The position numbers and the translations under genes were made by a program. This document shows positions 9,512 through 16,493 of a DNA stretch of 64,000 bases, piece by piece. The notes under the pieces are model-generated. The model had not been told where the DNA came from, made no database searches, and was given only the letters and a program-made list of their open reading frames with translations. Source of the DNA: Candidatus Brocadia sinica JPN1 (lineage in GTDB: Bacteria; Planctomycetota; Brocadiia; Brocadiales; Brocadiaceae); contig NZ_BAFN01000001.1 in assembly GCF_000949635.1 (NCBI RefSeq), positions 2,294,001 to 2,358,000 of the forward strand, in the 5' to 3' direction. Positions within the stretch are counted from its first letter, which is position 1, and every line of letters starts with the position of its first letter.

Positions 9512-9546
9512 TGTGTATTTTATATGAGAGCCATACACATTGTCAA
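9512..9546 (-). promoter_or_regulatory. vapBC promoter with operator-like dyad
   Basis: On the minus strand: -35 TTGACA (9541-9546), a 16-base spacer and -10 TATAAA (9519-9524). A perfect 7-base inverted repeat, TGTGTAT and ATACACA (9533-9539 and 9512-9518), brackets the -10 element, where an autorepressing antitoxin would be expected to bind. It lies between the mod stop and the vapB start, so the toxin-antitoxin pair can be expressed separately from mod. Confidence 0.72.
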
Positions 9547-9569
9547 TTTTATATTATACGGGGTTTATT

Positions 9570-11297
9570 TTACACGTTACCCCTCTGGAAAAGGTTATAC
9601 GGTATGTTTACGAACTCAATCTGATTGGATTCCATGTATTCTTCGTCAAGAAAGCAGGCAGGGGCATAAACAATCCGCTTCTTGTTGGGCTGTTCGGCAG
9701 TAATCCTTTCGGCAACCTCAAGATTAAGCGCCATTCTGGTCAATGCCTCATAGTCCTGTTTGTAAATCAGATAAATCGCCTGATTGCCGAAATCACCCGC
9801 AAAGAATTTTTTCTCGCTTATCTTTTTCTCGTCCTTCAGGTTTTCACCCGTGCAGAGATAATATACGTACCTTGCAAAGGTCTTGTAATCGGGCAGTTTG
9901 CCTTCAAGCAATGTCTCTGCATCCAAAGGTTGTCCCACACGGAGATACTGAAATCCGCTGTCATAGCTGTATTTCTCAATCGCCCTCTTAATCCGCTCAC
10001 GGGTGATGTCTTTACAGATATTTTTGTTTGGCTCATTTTCCGTTGCCTCAGTCATCTGGACAAGGATAAACCTGCGATTGCCGCCGTCTTCCTTGTTCAA
10101 GTCCATAACCGCATGACCAGTAGTGCCGGAGCCGGAGAAGGAGTCGAGGATGAGGGCGTCTTTTCCAGCAGCAAGCTTCATAATATGACGAAGCAATTCT
10201 ATAGGTTTTGGATTATTAAACACTTTTTCTGAATCAAATAAGGATTGTAATAATTTTGACCCAGCAGTCGTCGTACCGTATGTTGTCCATTCACATGCTG
10301 TTTCATAATCAATACCATCTTCAATATACGCTTCGGCGGAACAGTCGCCCCACCAGGATATTTCAATCTCACCAAATTCTTTTTTATCATCCCAGAAAAC
10401 CTTTAATTGAGGCCCGCTTGTTCCCTTTTTACCAAATACAATTCGTTTTTCTTTTAACCATTTTACATAATTATCTTCCTCGGTACGCCAATGGCGCCCT
10501 TTGGGAGGCAAGAACTTTTCCCCTGTAATGGGATTAACAATAGCATACATTAAATTATCTCTGATGCCGGGAGCATCGAATGGGTCAGCTTTCCATAACC
10601 CCCTTGGATCATTATCTGGATTGCTAAACTTCGATTTATCCAATAAAAGTGGCTTAAGCACAAAGCCAGGTATAGCATCCCATTTTTCTGCATTACTTTC
10701 TTTAAGTCGTCTCTCTTCCTGTCGACGATTCTTTGCATATATCAAGACATAATTATGGTTTACACTTATATCGGTATCATTTTGCACAGATTTTCTTGCT
10801 TGCCATACAACGTTAGCAACAAAATTCTCTTCTCCAAATATTTCATCCATTAAGGCCTTGAGGTTTGAGTATTCATTGTCATCGATAGTTATAAAAATAG
10901 CACCGTTGTCATCAAGCAAATCCCTTAGTAGTTTCAATCGCGGCATCATCATGCAGAGCCATTTATCATGGCGAGTTAGGTCATCACGAGCAACTTCTTT
11001 TCCTAACCAATCCTTCAACAGTGGGCTATTAACATTATCGTTGTATACCCAGCTTTTCCCCTCAGCCACATCATTGCCAGTATTATACGGCGGATCAATG
11101 CAGACGACTTTCACCTTGCCTGCATACATCGGCAATAGGGCTTTCAATGCCAGTAAATTATCGCCTTCGATAATGAGATTGCCGTTTGATTTCTCAGGCT
11201 GGAAGTTCAGTTTTGAAACTTCCTCAAGTGTGTGATAAGGCACGGAGAGATGGTGATTCCAGATGATATTTTTCCCTTTAAATTGCAAGGTTGGCAT
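9570..11297 (-). CDS. mod: Type III DNA adenine methyltransferase, Mod subunit
   Basis: A 575-residue DNA N6-adenine methyltransferase that provides sequence recognition for the type III system. Motif order is that of beta-class enzymes: catalytic DPPY at 68-71 (CIDPPYNTGND), then a long variable target-recognition region (about 120-350), then the AdoMet-binding motif DSFSGSGTTG near residue 385. It is intact. A GGGAGG ribosome site precedes the ATG. The ubiB stop lies 48 bases upstream on the same strand, and I see no strong promoter in that gap, so readthrough from the ubiB operon is possible. I see no simple-sequence repeat tract that would suggest phase variation. Confidence 0.94.
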   Translation of the reverse strand: MPTLQFKGKNIIWNHHLSVPYHTLEEVSKLNFQPEKSNGNLIIEGDNLLALKALLPMYAGKVKVVCIDPPYNTGNDVAEGKSWVYNDNVNSPLLKDWLGKEVARDDLTRHDKWLCMMMPRLKLLRDLLDDNGAIFITIDDNEYSNLKALMDEIFGEENFVANVVWQARKSVQNDTDISVNHNYVLIYAKNRRQEERRLKESNAEKWDAIPGFVLKPLLLDKSKFSNPDNDPRGLWKADPFDAPGIRDNLMYAIVNPITGEKFLPPKGRHWRTEEDNYVKWLKEKRIVFGKKGTSGPQLKVFWDDKKEFGEIEISWWGDCSAEAYIEDGIDYETACEWTTYGTTTAGSKLLQSLFDSEKVFNNPKPIELLRHIMKLAAGKDALILDSFSGSGTTGHAVMDLNKEDGGNRRFILVQMTEATENEPNKNICKDITRERIKRAIEKYSYDSGFQYLRVGQPLDAETLLEGKLPDYKTFARYVYYLCTGENLKDEKKISEKKFFAGDFGNQAIYLIYKQDYEALTRMALNLEVAERITAEQPNKKRIVYAPACFLDEEYMESNQIEFVNIPYNLFQRGNV

Positions 11298-11345
11298 AAA
11301 ATTCTTTTCCTCCCACTAAATTCAGCGCATCCGGGTTTTTACACC

Positions 11346-13037
11346 TTACAAACGCCCTGATCGTAAAACTCCTATTGCCAGTCCCAATCCGAGAATACCC
11401 GCGAAGACAAATCCCAGTATACCCAGCACGGGAAAGCCATATACCATGGGACCTCTATTGGCCATAATAATAAGGGAGGAGCCGATAATCAGGGCGGAGA
11501 TGACAAGGCTAAATGAAATCCGGTTGCTTGATTTGTCCATTTCAGCTATGAATTTTGACAGTCCCTGGTGCTCAAATTCGATCTTTAAGTTTCCTCTTTT
11601 TATCTTTTTTACAATTTCATATGCATCTTTTGGAATTATCTTCAGGATATCCAGGAGTTCCGAAGAATACAGGGTCGCGTCTTTAAATATGCGTTTCGGG
11701 TCGTGCCTTTCATGGACAAGTTTTTCTACAAATGGTCTTGTGTGGGCGATGGTGTTAAATTCCGGGTCTAGCTGCCTGGCGACACCATCCATAGTAGCGA
11801 GGGCCTTGATTAAGATATGGAATTGTGGTGGTATCTTTAATTTGTGCCGTGTCATTAAATCGACTGCCTGGGGCAGGATTGTGGAGATTTCGACCTGCTT
11901 TAAAGGGATATCGTAGTACCTTTCCAAAAAATCGCTGACATCGTGTTTGAATTCCCGTACGGATTCCTCTTCCTCGACGAAGGCTCCCAGCATTGCCAGC
12001 GCCTTTAAGATACCATTGATATTTTTCATGGACGCAGCAATCAGGAGGCTTACGATGGCATTACGTGCTTCTTCATCAAGCCTGCCCACAATCCCAAAAT
12101 CCACAAAAGCGGCTGCGTTGTCAGACAGGATGAAAATATTTCCCGGATGAGGATCAGCATGGAAGAATCCGTCAACGAATATCTGTTGCAGGACGGCATT
12201 GGCGCCATTTGCGGCAACGGCCTTTTTTTCTTCGGTTGTATGAGGTTGGTTTATGTAATCATTCAGCCGGATGCCAATGATTTCTTCTATGGTAATGACC
12301 CTGGGTTTGGTATAATCCCAAAAGACCCTGGGGATATGGACGGTGGTGCTGTCCTTAAAGTTTTTGCGAAATTTATCAATATTATGCGCTTCGTAGGTAA
12401 AATCTATCTCCTTTGTTATGACCCTGGAAAATTCATCAACGATACCAACCGGATTAAAAAATTTGACATCCTGCATGTACCGGCTGGCTAGTTGGGCCAA
12501 GGCATAAAGAATATCTATATCCGTTTCGATCATTTTACGGATATCGGGTCGTTGCACCTTTACGACGACGTTTTCACCCGTCTTGAGTTGCGCCCGATGT
12601 ACCTGTCCCAGGGAGGCAGCTGCCAGGGGAGATGGATCAAATGAGACAAATAATTCTTCCGGATACCTTCCAAAGGAGTCCTTTATCTGCTTTCTGGCGT
12701 TTTCGTAACTAAAGGGAGGGACGCTGTCCTGGAGTTTGCTCAGTTCATTGCAGAGGTCTAAAGGAATCAGGTCTGGTCGGACACTCAGGATTTGCCCAAA
12801 TTTTATGAATGTAGGGCCGAGTTCTTCCAATACCTTCCTGAGGCGGACAGCCCTTGATTCCAGAGGCTCTGTAAAACGGCGTAATATCCGGGTTTTGATA
12901 ATGCCCCTGCCAATGATATGCTCTTCTAAATGAAGTTGCTGGATGGCAAAACCAAAACCATGTTTGGTCAATATCCTGAGAATTTGATTGAAACGGCGTA
13001 TATCCCGGATCTTTTGGCCGATTTTTCGGAGTTGCAT
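11346..13037 (-). CDS. UbiB/ABC1-family (AarF) atypical kinase-like protein
   Basis: A 563-residue member of the UbiB/ADCK family, membrane-associated ATP-binding proteins linked to quinone or isoprenoid-lipid metabolism. Signature elements: the KxGQ motif (FIKFGQ), the Ala-rich nucleotide loop (AAASLGQVHRA) followed by VVVKVQRP carrying the ion-pair Lys, HADPHPGNIF in the catalytic loop and VDFGIVGRL at the DFG position. Two hydrophobic C-terminal segments (about 505-525 and 535-558) would anchor it in the membrane. It sits directly after a phasin-like gene (3-base gap), a pairing common in other bacteria. The exact substrate is unknown for most bacterial members. Confidence 0.9.
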   Translation of the reverse strand: MQLRKIGQKIRDIRRFNQILRILTKHGFGFAIQQLHLEEHIIGRGIIKTRILRRFTEPLESRAVRLRKVLEELGPTFIKFGQILSVRPDLIPLDLCNELSKLQDSVPPFSYENARKQIKDSFGRYPEELFVSFDPSPLAAASLGQVHRAQLKTGENVVVKVQRPDIRKMIETDIDILYALAQLASRYMQDVKFFNPVGIVDEFSRVITKEIDFTYEAHNIDKFRKNFKDSTTVHIPRVFWDYTKPRVITIEEIIGIRLNDYINQPHTTEEKKAVAANGANAVLQQIFVDGFFHADPHPGNIFILSDNAAAFVDFGIVGRLDEEARNAIVSLLIAASMKNINGILKALAMLGAFVEEEESVREFKHDVSDFLERYYDIPLKQVEISTILPQAVDLMTRHKLKIPPQFHILIKALATMDGVARQLDPEFNTIAHTRPFVEKLVHERHDPKRIFKDATLYSSELLDILKIIPKDAYEIVKKIKRGNLKIEFEHQGLSKFIAEMDKSSNRISFSLVISALIIGSSLIIMANRGPMVYGFPVLGILGFVFAGILGLGLAIGVLRSGRL

Positions 13038-13040
13038 ATA

Positions 13041-13358
13041 TTACTCTGTCTGGTCTTCTCTTGATTCCAATCTCTTTATGATCTCCTCAAGTTTTTTCTG
13101 CATTTGTTGAAGTTCTTTTCGTGTGGGTATATCCAGCTTGTGGAGCGCATTTTCCACAATCTTTTCAATCTTAGATTCAATTTCCTGTTTGCTTGATGAC
13201 ACTCTTTTCAGTAGCTCATTTACCTGTGCCTTTGCTTCATCCTTCTTGATTTCCCCTTTTTTTACCATTTCATCAATGAGTTCCTCAATATTCTCTTTCG
13301 TTACAATCAGTGCGCCAAAACCGAGGTTGATTACCTTACCGATGATATCTGTCATCAT
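13041..13358 (-). CDS. Phasin-like coiled-coil protein
   Basis: A 105-residue, highly charged, mostly helical protein. The N-terminus (IGKVINLGFGALIVTKENIEE is the segment around residues 5-25) followed by a Lys/Glu-rich coiled coil (about 30-105) matches the small proteins labelled phasin-family or PhaF-like that sit next to ubiB genes in many genomes. No polyhydroxyalkanoate synthase is visible in the window, so a storage-granule role should not be assumed. The short gaps on both sides (3 bases to ubiB, 21 to the DUF2284 gene) indicate one transcript. Confidence 0.75.
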   Translation of the reverse strand: MMTDIIGKVINLGFGALIVTKENIEELIDEMVKKGEIKKDEAKAQVNELLKRVSSSKQEIESKIEKIVENALHKLDIPTRKELQQMQKKLEEIIKRLESREDQTE

Positions 13359-13379
13359 GATTTTTCCTCCATAATAAAT

Positions 13380-13946
13380 TTATTCCAGTAAGACCAGGCC
13401 GTATATATTGGCCTCTTCGTTGTTGTTTTTCAGCGTTTCTATTTTTAAGTTATGATTTCTTGCTGTCTGATAGACATCGATGCCGCACGCCTCCATGGAA
13501 GGTCTGGCTTCCATGGTGCGAACACATGATGCAGTGGTTTCGCAATTTTCACACAATTTGCAAGGACCGGCTCCGAGTCCAAAGGCTTTATAAAATCCCA
13601 TGGAAAATGCCATTTTTTCAACCTCAGCGGTAATGTAGCGCATCTGCCAGCTCAGGTGCCCATGGAGAAGTAATGCCTTATTATATTCCCTGAGAATTTC
13701 TTTCGTCTCTTCATGCGATGGTGAGTGGGGGGGACAGGTGAGTTTTTTTCCGTATTCTTCACATCCGTATTTGCATTTCAATTGAACCCATCGTCCAACG
13801 GTAATTGTGTTGGGATGAATAATGACTGCCTGCTCGCAACCGAGTTCTATTGCTTTTTTGATCAATACATTACACAAATCGTTAGAGGACTGAAGTGATG
13901 GAAGAACGGCTTGAATTTCAGGCATTGCCGAATCCTGGGTGTGCAT
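13380..13946 (-). CDS. DUF2284 cysteine-rich predicted metal-binding protein
   Basis: A 188-residue protein with the cysteine pattern of DUF2284: CKYGCEEYGKKLTCPP near residue 53, then CKLCENCETTASC near 128 and a further Cys in MEACGIDVY near 153. The spacing suggests a metal or iron-sulfur site; the function is not established. AGGAGG (complement of 13955-13960) sits just upstream of the ATG. It is the first gene of the operon with the phasin-like protein and UbiB, and has a plausible promoter at 13986-14014. Confidence 0.85.
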   Translation of the reverse strand: MHTQDSAMPEIQAVLPSLQSSNDLCNVLIKKAIELGCEQAVIIHPNTITVGRWVQLKCKYGCEEYGKKLTCPPHSPSHEETKEILREYNKALLLHGHLSWQMRYITAEVEKMAFSMGFYKAFGLGAGPCKLCENCETTASCVRTMEARPSMEACGIDVYQTARNHNLKIETLKNNNEEANIYGLVLLE

Positions 13947-13985
13947 AGGTAAACCTCCTAAAGGGTCATTCTTGTATCCAGTGTT

Positions 13986-14014
13986 ACTATAAACAAGGCG
14001 AGGTGTTTAATCAA
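13986..14014 (-). promoter_or_regulatory. Sigma-70-type promoter for the DUF2284-phasin-ubiB operon
   Basis: On the minus strand: TTGATT (14009-14014), a 17-base spacer and TATAGT (13986-13991), about 40 bases before the ATG at 13946. It diverges from the radC promoter at 14051. Confidence 0.6.
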
Positions 14015-14050
14015 ATCTTTTTTCCGGAAAACGCACGCAAGGACATTTTA

Positions 14051-14078
14051 TTGACAGGGGCAATTCATACGGTATAAT
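14051..14078 (+). promoter_or_regulatory. Consensus sigma-70 promoter for radC
   Basis: A perfect -35 TTGACA (14051-14056), 16-base spacer and perfect -10 TATAAT (14073-14078). A 7-base inverted repeat, TGACAGG (14052-14058) and CCTGTCA (14079-14085), overlaps the -35 and the bases just after the -10, and may be a repressor site. Confidence 0.78.
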
Positions 14079-14133
14079 CCTGTCAGGAAAATAGAATTAG
14101 CTATCTGAAAATAAACTACTTCATGATTTTGGT

Positions 14134-14151
14134 ATGCCACTGATGTGGCAT
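14134..14151 (+). repeat. Hairpin at the radC 5' end
   Basis: ATGCCAC (14134-14140) pairs perfectly with GTGGCAT (14145-14151) around a TGAT loop. In mRNA it would bury the first candidate radC ATG and lies just upstream of the alternative start at 14158. Confidence 0.55.
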
Positions 14152-14862
14152 TATGACATGGTGATGAAGGAAGAGAAGAAACATCCTACGATCAAACAGC
14201 TTCCCACCCATGAAAGACCCCGGGAAAGGCTCATTCAAAGTGGTGATGAACACCTGACAGACGCGGAACTTTTAGGAATCATCATCCGTGATGGTACTAC
14301 AAATTACAGCGCAGTTGATTTAGCCAAAAAGCTTCTCTCTGAATATGGGGACTTTCGAAGGCTGAGTTTGGCTTCTGTCGGTGAATTGTGCAAAATAAAA
14401 GGAATAGGCCCGGCGCGTGCTGCCCAGATCAAGGCGTCTTTGGCCATTGCAAAACGTTTTTCTACCATTTCGGTAAAACCCCTCCAGCAATTTAAATGCA
14501 GTAACGATATTTTTGGTCATTTCCATGAACGTTTGCGGGGAAGGAAACAAGAAATCTTTTTGATTGTTTTGCTGGATAATAAAAACCGTATTATGAAAGA
14601 ATTAACTATTTCTTCCGGCAGCCTGACATCCAGCATCGTCCACCCAAGAGAGGTATTCAATCCTGCAATTAAGGAATCTGCGGCTTCAGTAGTCTTTGTA
14701 CACAATCATCCCTCCGGTGACCCGGAACCAAGCAAAGAAGACATCCAGATAACCCAACGGTTGTTAGAGGCAGGAAATATTGTTGGCATAAGGGTTTTGG
14801 ACCATATCATCATCGGAAACGAGTGTTTTGTGAGTTTTAAGGACAAGGGGATTATGTCTTGA
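14134..14862 (+). CDS. radC: RadC-family JAB/MPN-domain protein
   Basis: A protein of up to 242 residues with the RadC layout: an N-terminal helix-hairpin-helix part (LCKIKGIGPARAAQIKA) and a C-terminal JAB/MPN domain with the zinc-protease-like motif VHNHPSGDPEPSKED (HxH, then Ser and Asp). RadC was once linked to DNA repair, but its function is unsettled. The start is uncertain: ATG at 14134 and at 14158 (MVMKEEKK) both precede the conserved LPTHERPRERL, and neither has a clear Shine-Dalgarno. A hairpin (14134-14151) covers the first ATG, which argues for the later one. Transcription probably begins near 14085. Confidence 0.9.
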   Translation: MPLMWHYDMVMKEEKKHPTIKQLPTHERPRERLIQSGDEHLTDAELLGIIIRDGTTNYSAVDLAKKLLSEYGDFRRLSLASVGELCKIKGIGPARAAQIKASLAIAKRFSTISVKPLQQFKCSNDIFGHFHERLRGRKQEIFLIVLLDNKNRIMKELTISSGSLTSSIVHPREVFNPAIKESAASVVFVHNHPSGDPEPSKEDIQITQRLLEAGNIVGIRVLDHIIIGNECFVSFKDKGIMS

Positions 14863-14887
14863 CAATGACTTTTGATATGCTTATACT
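14859..14887 (+). promoter_or_regulatory. Sigma-70-type promoter for tRNA-Arg(ACG)-tadA
   Basis: TTGACA (14859-14864), a 17-base spacer and TATACT (14882-14887). The -35 box overlaps the radC stop codon. The predicted transcript would run about 145 bases before the tRNA; I recognise no element in that leader. Confidence 0.65.
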
Positions 14888-15038
14888 TGTTTTCTGTCGC
14901 TTATCGATGTGCACGCCTCCACCAATAGCATTAATCCTTTGCTTGTAAATGCAATTTGCTCAAGAATCCGCTGTTTTGCAAAGATGTGTTTTTTCTATGG
15001 AATAGATTGGTTACTGGCAAATGAAACAATTATTGTTA

Positions 15039-15112
15039 GCGCCCATAGCTCAATTGGATAGAGTCACGGACTACGAATCCGGAGGTTGGAGGTTCAAATC
15101 CTCCTGGGCGCG
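15039..15112 (+). tRNA. tRNA-Arg (anticodon ACG)
   Basis: Cloverleaf with acceptor GCGCCCA (15039-15045) pairing with TGGGCGC (15105-15111). The anticodon loop is CTACGAA, giving ACG. The T arm is GGAGG-TTCAAAT-CCTCC. CCA is not encoded. The A34 of this tRNA is the standard substrate of TadA, encoded 41 bases downstream. Confidence 0.95.
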
Positions 15113-15153
15113 TTTTAAATTTCATTCAACGGCTAATATGGATAATTCCAAAG

Positions 15154-15624
15154 ATGTTTGAAACTACCGATGCACACGAATATTTCATGAGACAGGCTAT
15201 TGTTGAGGCAGAAAAGGCTGTGGAGAAGGACGAGGTGCCTGTGGGGGCCGTAATTGTTTGTGAAAACCGTATTATAGCCAGGGCACATAACCAACGTGAA
15301 ATGCTCAATGACCCAACTGCCCATGCCGAAATGATAGCAATAACTCAGGCAGCCGCCTATTTGCAGAACTGGCGTTTGACCAGGACAACGATCTATGTTA
15401 CCCTGGAACCTTGTGCAATGTGCGCCGGAGCATTAGTACAGTCAAGGGTTGGTACGCTTGTTTACGGGACTGTAGATAAAAAGGCTGGGGCATGCTCATC
15501 AGTGATGAATCTTGTTCAGGAGCCCAGGTTTAACCACCGTTTGGAAGTTATACCCAATATCCTTGCCAACGAGTGTAAGTGTTTGTTGCAGAAGTTCTTT
15601 TTGGAAAACTGTCGTACTAAGTAA
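15154..15624 (+). CDS. tadA: tRNA-specific adenosine deaminase TadA
   Basis: A 156-residue zinc deaminase that converts A34 of tRNA-Arg(ACG) to inosine so it can read CGU, CGC and CGA. The catalytic HAE is at 57-59 (HAEMIAI) and the zinc motif PCAMC at 86-90. Length is usual for the family. Its tRNA substrate gene lies immediately upstream and probably on the same transcript, which would couple enzyme and substrate supply. A 13-bp stem-loop follows the stop. Confidence 0.95.
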   Translation: MFETTDAHEYFMRQAIVEAEKAVEKDEVPVGAVIVCENRIIARAHNQREMLNDPTAHAEMIAITQAAAYLQNWRLTRTTIYVTLEPCAMCAGALVQSRVGTLVYGTVDKKAGACSSVMNLVQEPRFNHRLEVIPNILANECKCLLQKFFLENCRTK

Positions 15625-15635
15625 CTTATCTATTT

Positions 15636-15671
15636 AAACGGCTTAAACCGGTAAATCTGTTTAAGCCGTTT
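15636..15671 (+). terminator. Stem-loop after tadA
   Basis: A perfect 13-bp inverted repeat: AAACGGCTTAAAC (15636-15648) and GTTTAAGCCGTTT (15659-15671) with a 10-base loop. Only three T residues end the stem, so it could be a terminator or a processing/stability hairpin before the tRNA-Ser gene. Confidence 0.55.
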
Positions 15672-15684
15672 GAACCACGAGAGG

Positions 15685-15778
<94 letters not shown>

Positions 15779-15834
15779 ACACCCATTGACAGGGTAGACA
15801 GGAACAAGGTCATGATTTACAAGTTGCGATTTCA

Positions 15835-15868
15835 GATTTACGATTTCATGAATCCAAAATCGTAAATC
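15835..15868. repeat. Intergenic 12-bp inverted repeat
   Basis: GATTTACGATTT (15835-15846) and AAATCGTAAATC (15857-15868) form a perfect 12-bp palindrome arm pair with a 10-base loop, in the 182-base gap between the two tRNA-Ser genes. The adjoining bases carry further GATTT/TACGA-like words. It may be a dispersed intergenic repeat or a weak terminator. Confidence 0.6.
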
Positions 15869-15958
15869 GTAAATTTTACTGAATAGGCTACTATATTTTT
15901 GTTAAGCAATTATCCTTGATATATGCTTTTTTAATATTTTTAAACAAAGTTAATAATT

Positions 15959-16051
15959 GGAGAGGTGTCAGAGTGGCCGAATGAGCGCGCTTGGAAAGCG
16001 CGTATACCGACAAAATCGGTATCGCGGGTTCGACTCCCGCCCTCTCCGCCA
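15959..16051 (+). tRNA. tRNA-Ser (anticodon GGA)
   Basis: Class II tRNA with the same acceptor GGAGAGG/CCTCTCC as the preceding tRNA-Ser. Anticodon stem CGCGC/GCGCG with loop TTGGAAA gives GGA. The long variable arm contains ATACCGA...TCGGTAT. CCA is encoded. The SRP RNA begins 14 bases downstream. Confidence 0.95.
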
Positions 16052-16065
16052 GTTTTGTTGTAATT

Positions 16066-16336
16066 GGCCGTGCTAGATGGGGAGCTAGCGGTTCCCTGTA
16101 ACCTGCAACCCGCTATAGCAGGGTCGATCGCTTTTTCGAGGGCTCACGACTATTTGCTTTATCAATGTAAGTGGTGATGAGGGCCGGATCTCATGCAATA
16201 AGAGATTATGTGAACCTGGTCAGATGCGGAAGCAAGCAGCCATAAGCATTGATCCTTATGTGCCGTGAGCCAGTCTGGCCTGAGCTTACTGCATGGATAA
16301 GCTAATGGAAATGGGAACAAAAAAAAGTGCACGGCC
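16066..16336 (+). ncRNA. ffs: Signal recognition particle RNA, large bacterial type
   Basis: The 5' part (GCTAGATGGGGAGCTAGCGG and CCGCTATAGCAGGG) is the Alu-domain sequence of large bacterial SRP RNAs. The domain IV tetraloop region GGTCAGATGCGGAAGCAAGC (about 16218-16237) binds Ffh. The ends close perfectly: GGCCGTGC (16066-16073) pairs with GCACGGCC (16329-16336), followed by TTTT. The 271-base length fits the large type that retains an Alu domain, as in Bacillus. It lies just upstream of dnaX, an arrangement seen in several bacterial groups. Confidence 0.93.
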
Positions 16337-16414
16337 TTTTCTACAATTCTTTATAATAATATTGCTGCCTTTTTTTGATTTTGGCTTGCTGAATAAGTGG
16401 CGGAAGAAAGTGTA

Positions 16415-16443
16415 TTGCTATAAGGTAAAGGGAAACGTATAAT
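16415..16443 (+). promoter_or_regulatory. Sigma-70-type promoter for dnaX
   Basis: TTGCTA (16415-16420), a 17-base spacer and perfect TATAAT (16438-16443), 50 bases before the dnaX ATG and beyond the end of the SRP RNA. Confidence 0.65.
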
Positions 16444-16493
16444 TGATGCATTAATGAACGTTGTATTTGATGTGGTTATCGAGGTGACCGTTA

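Noticed and set aside
5370-11297. The xer-res-vapCB-mod block as an integrative element
   Set aside because: I found no flanking direct repeats, tRNA target, transposase or obvious composition break; the recombinase looks like housekeeping Xer. A simple accessory locus is the safer reading.
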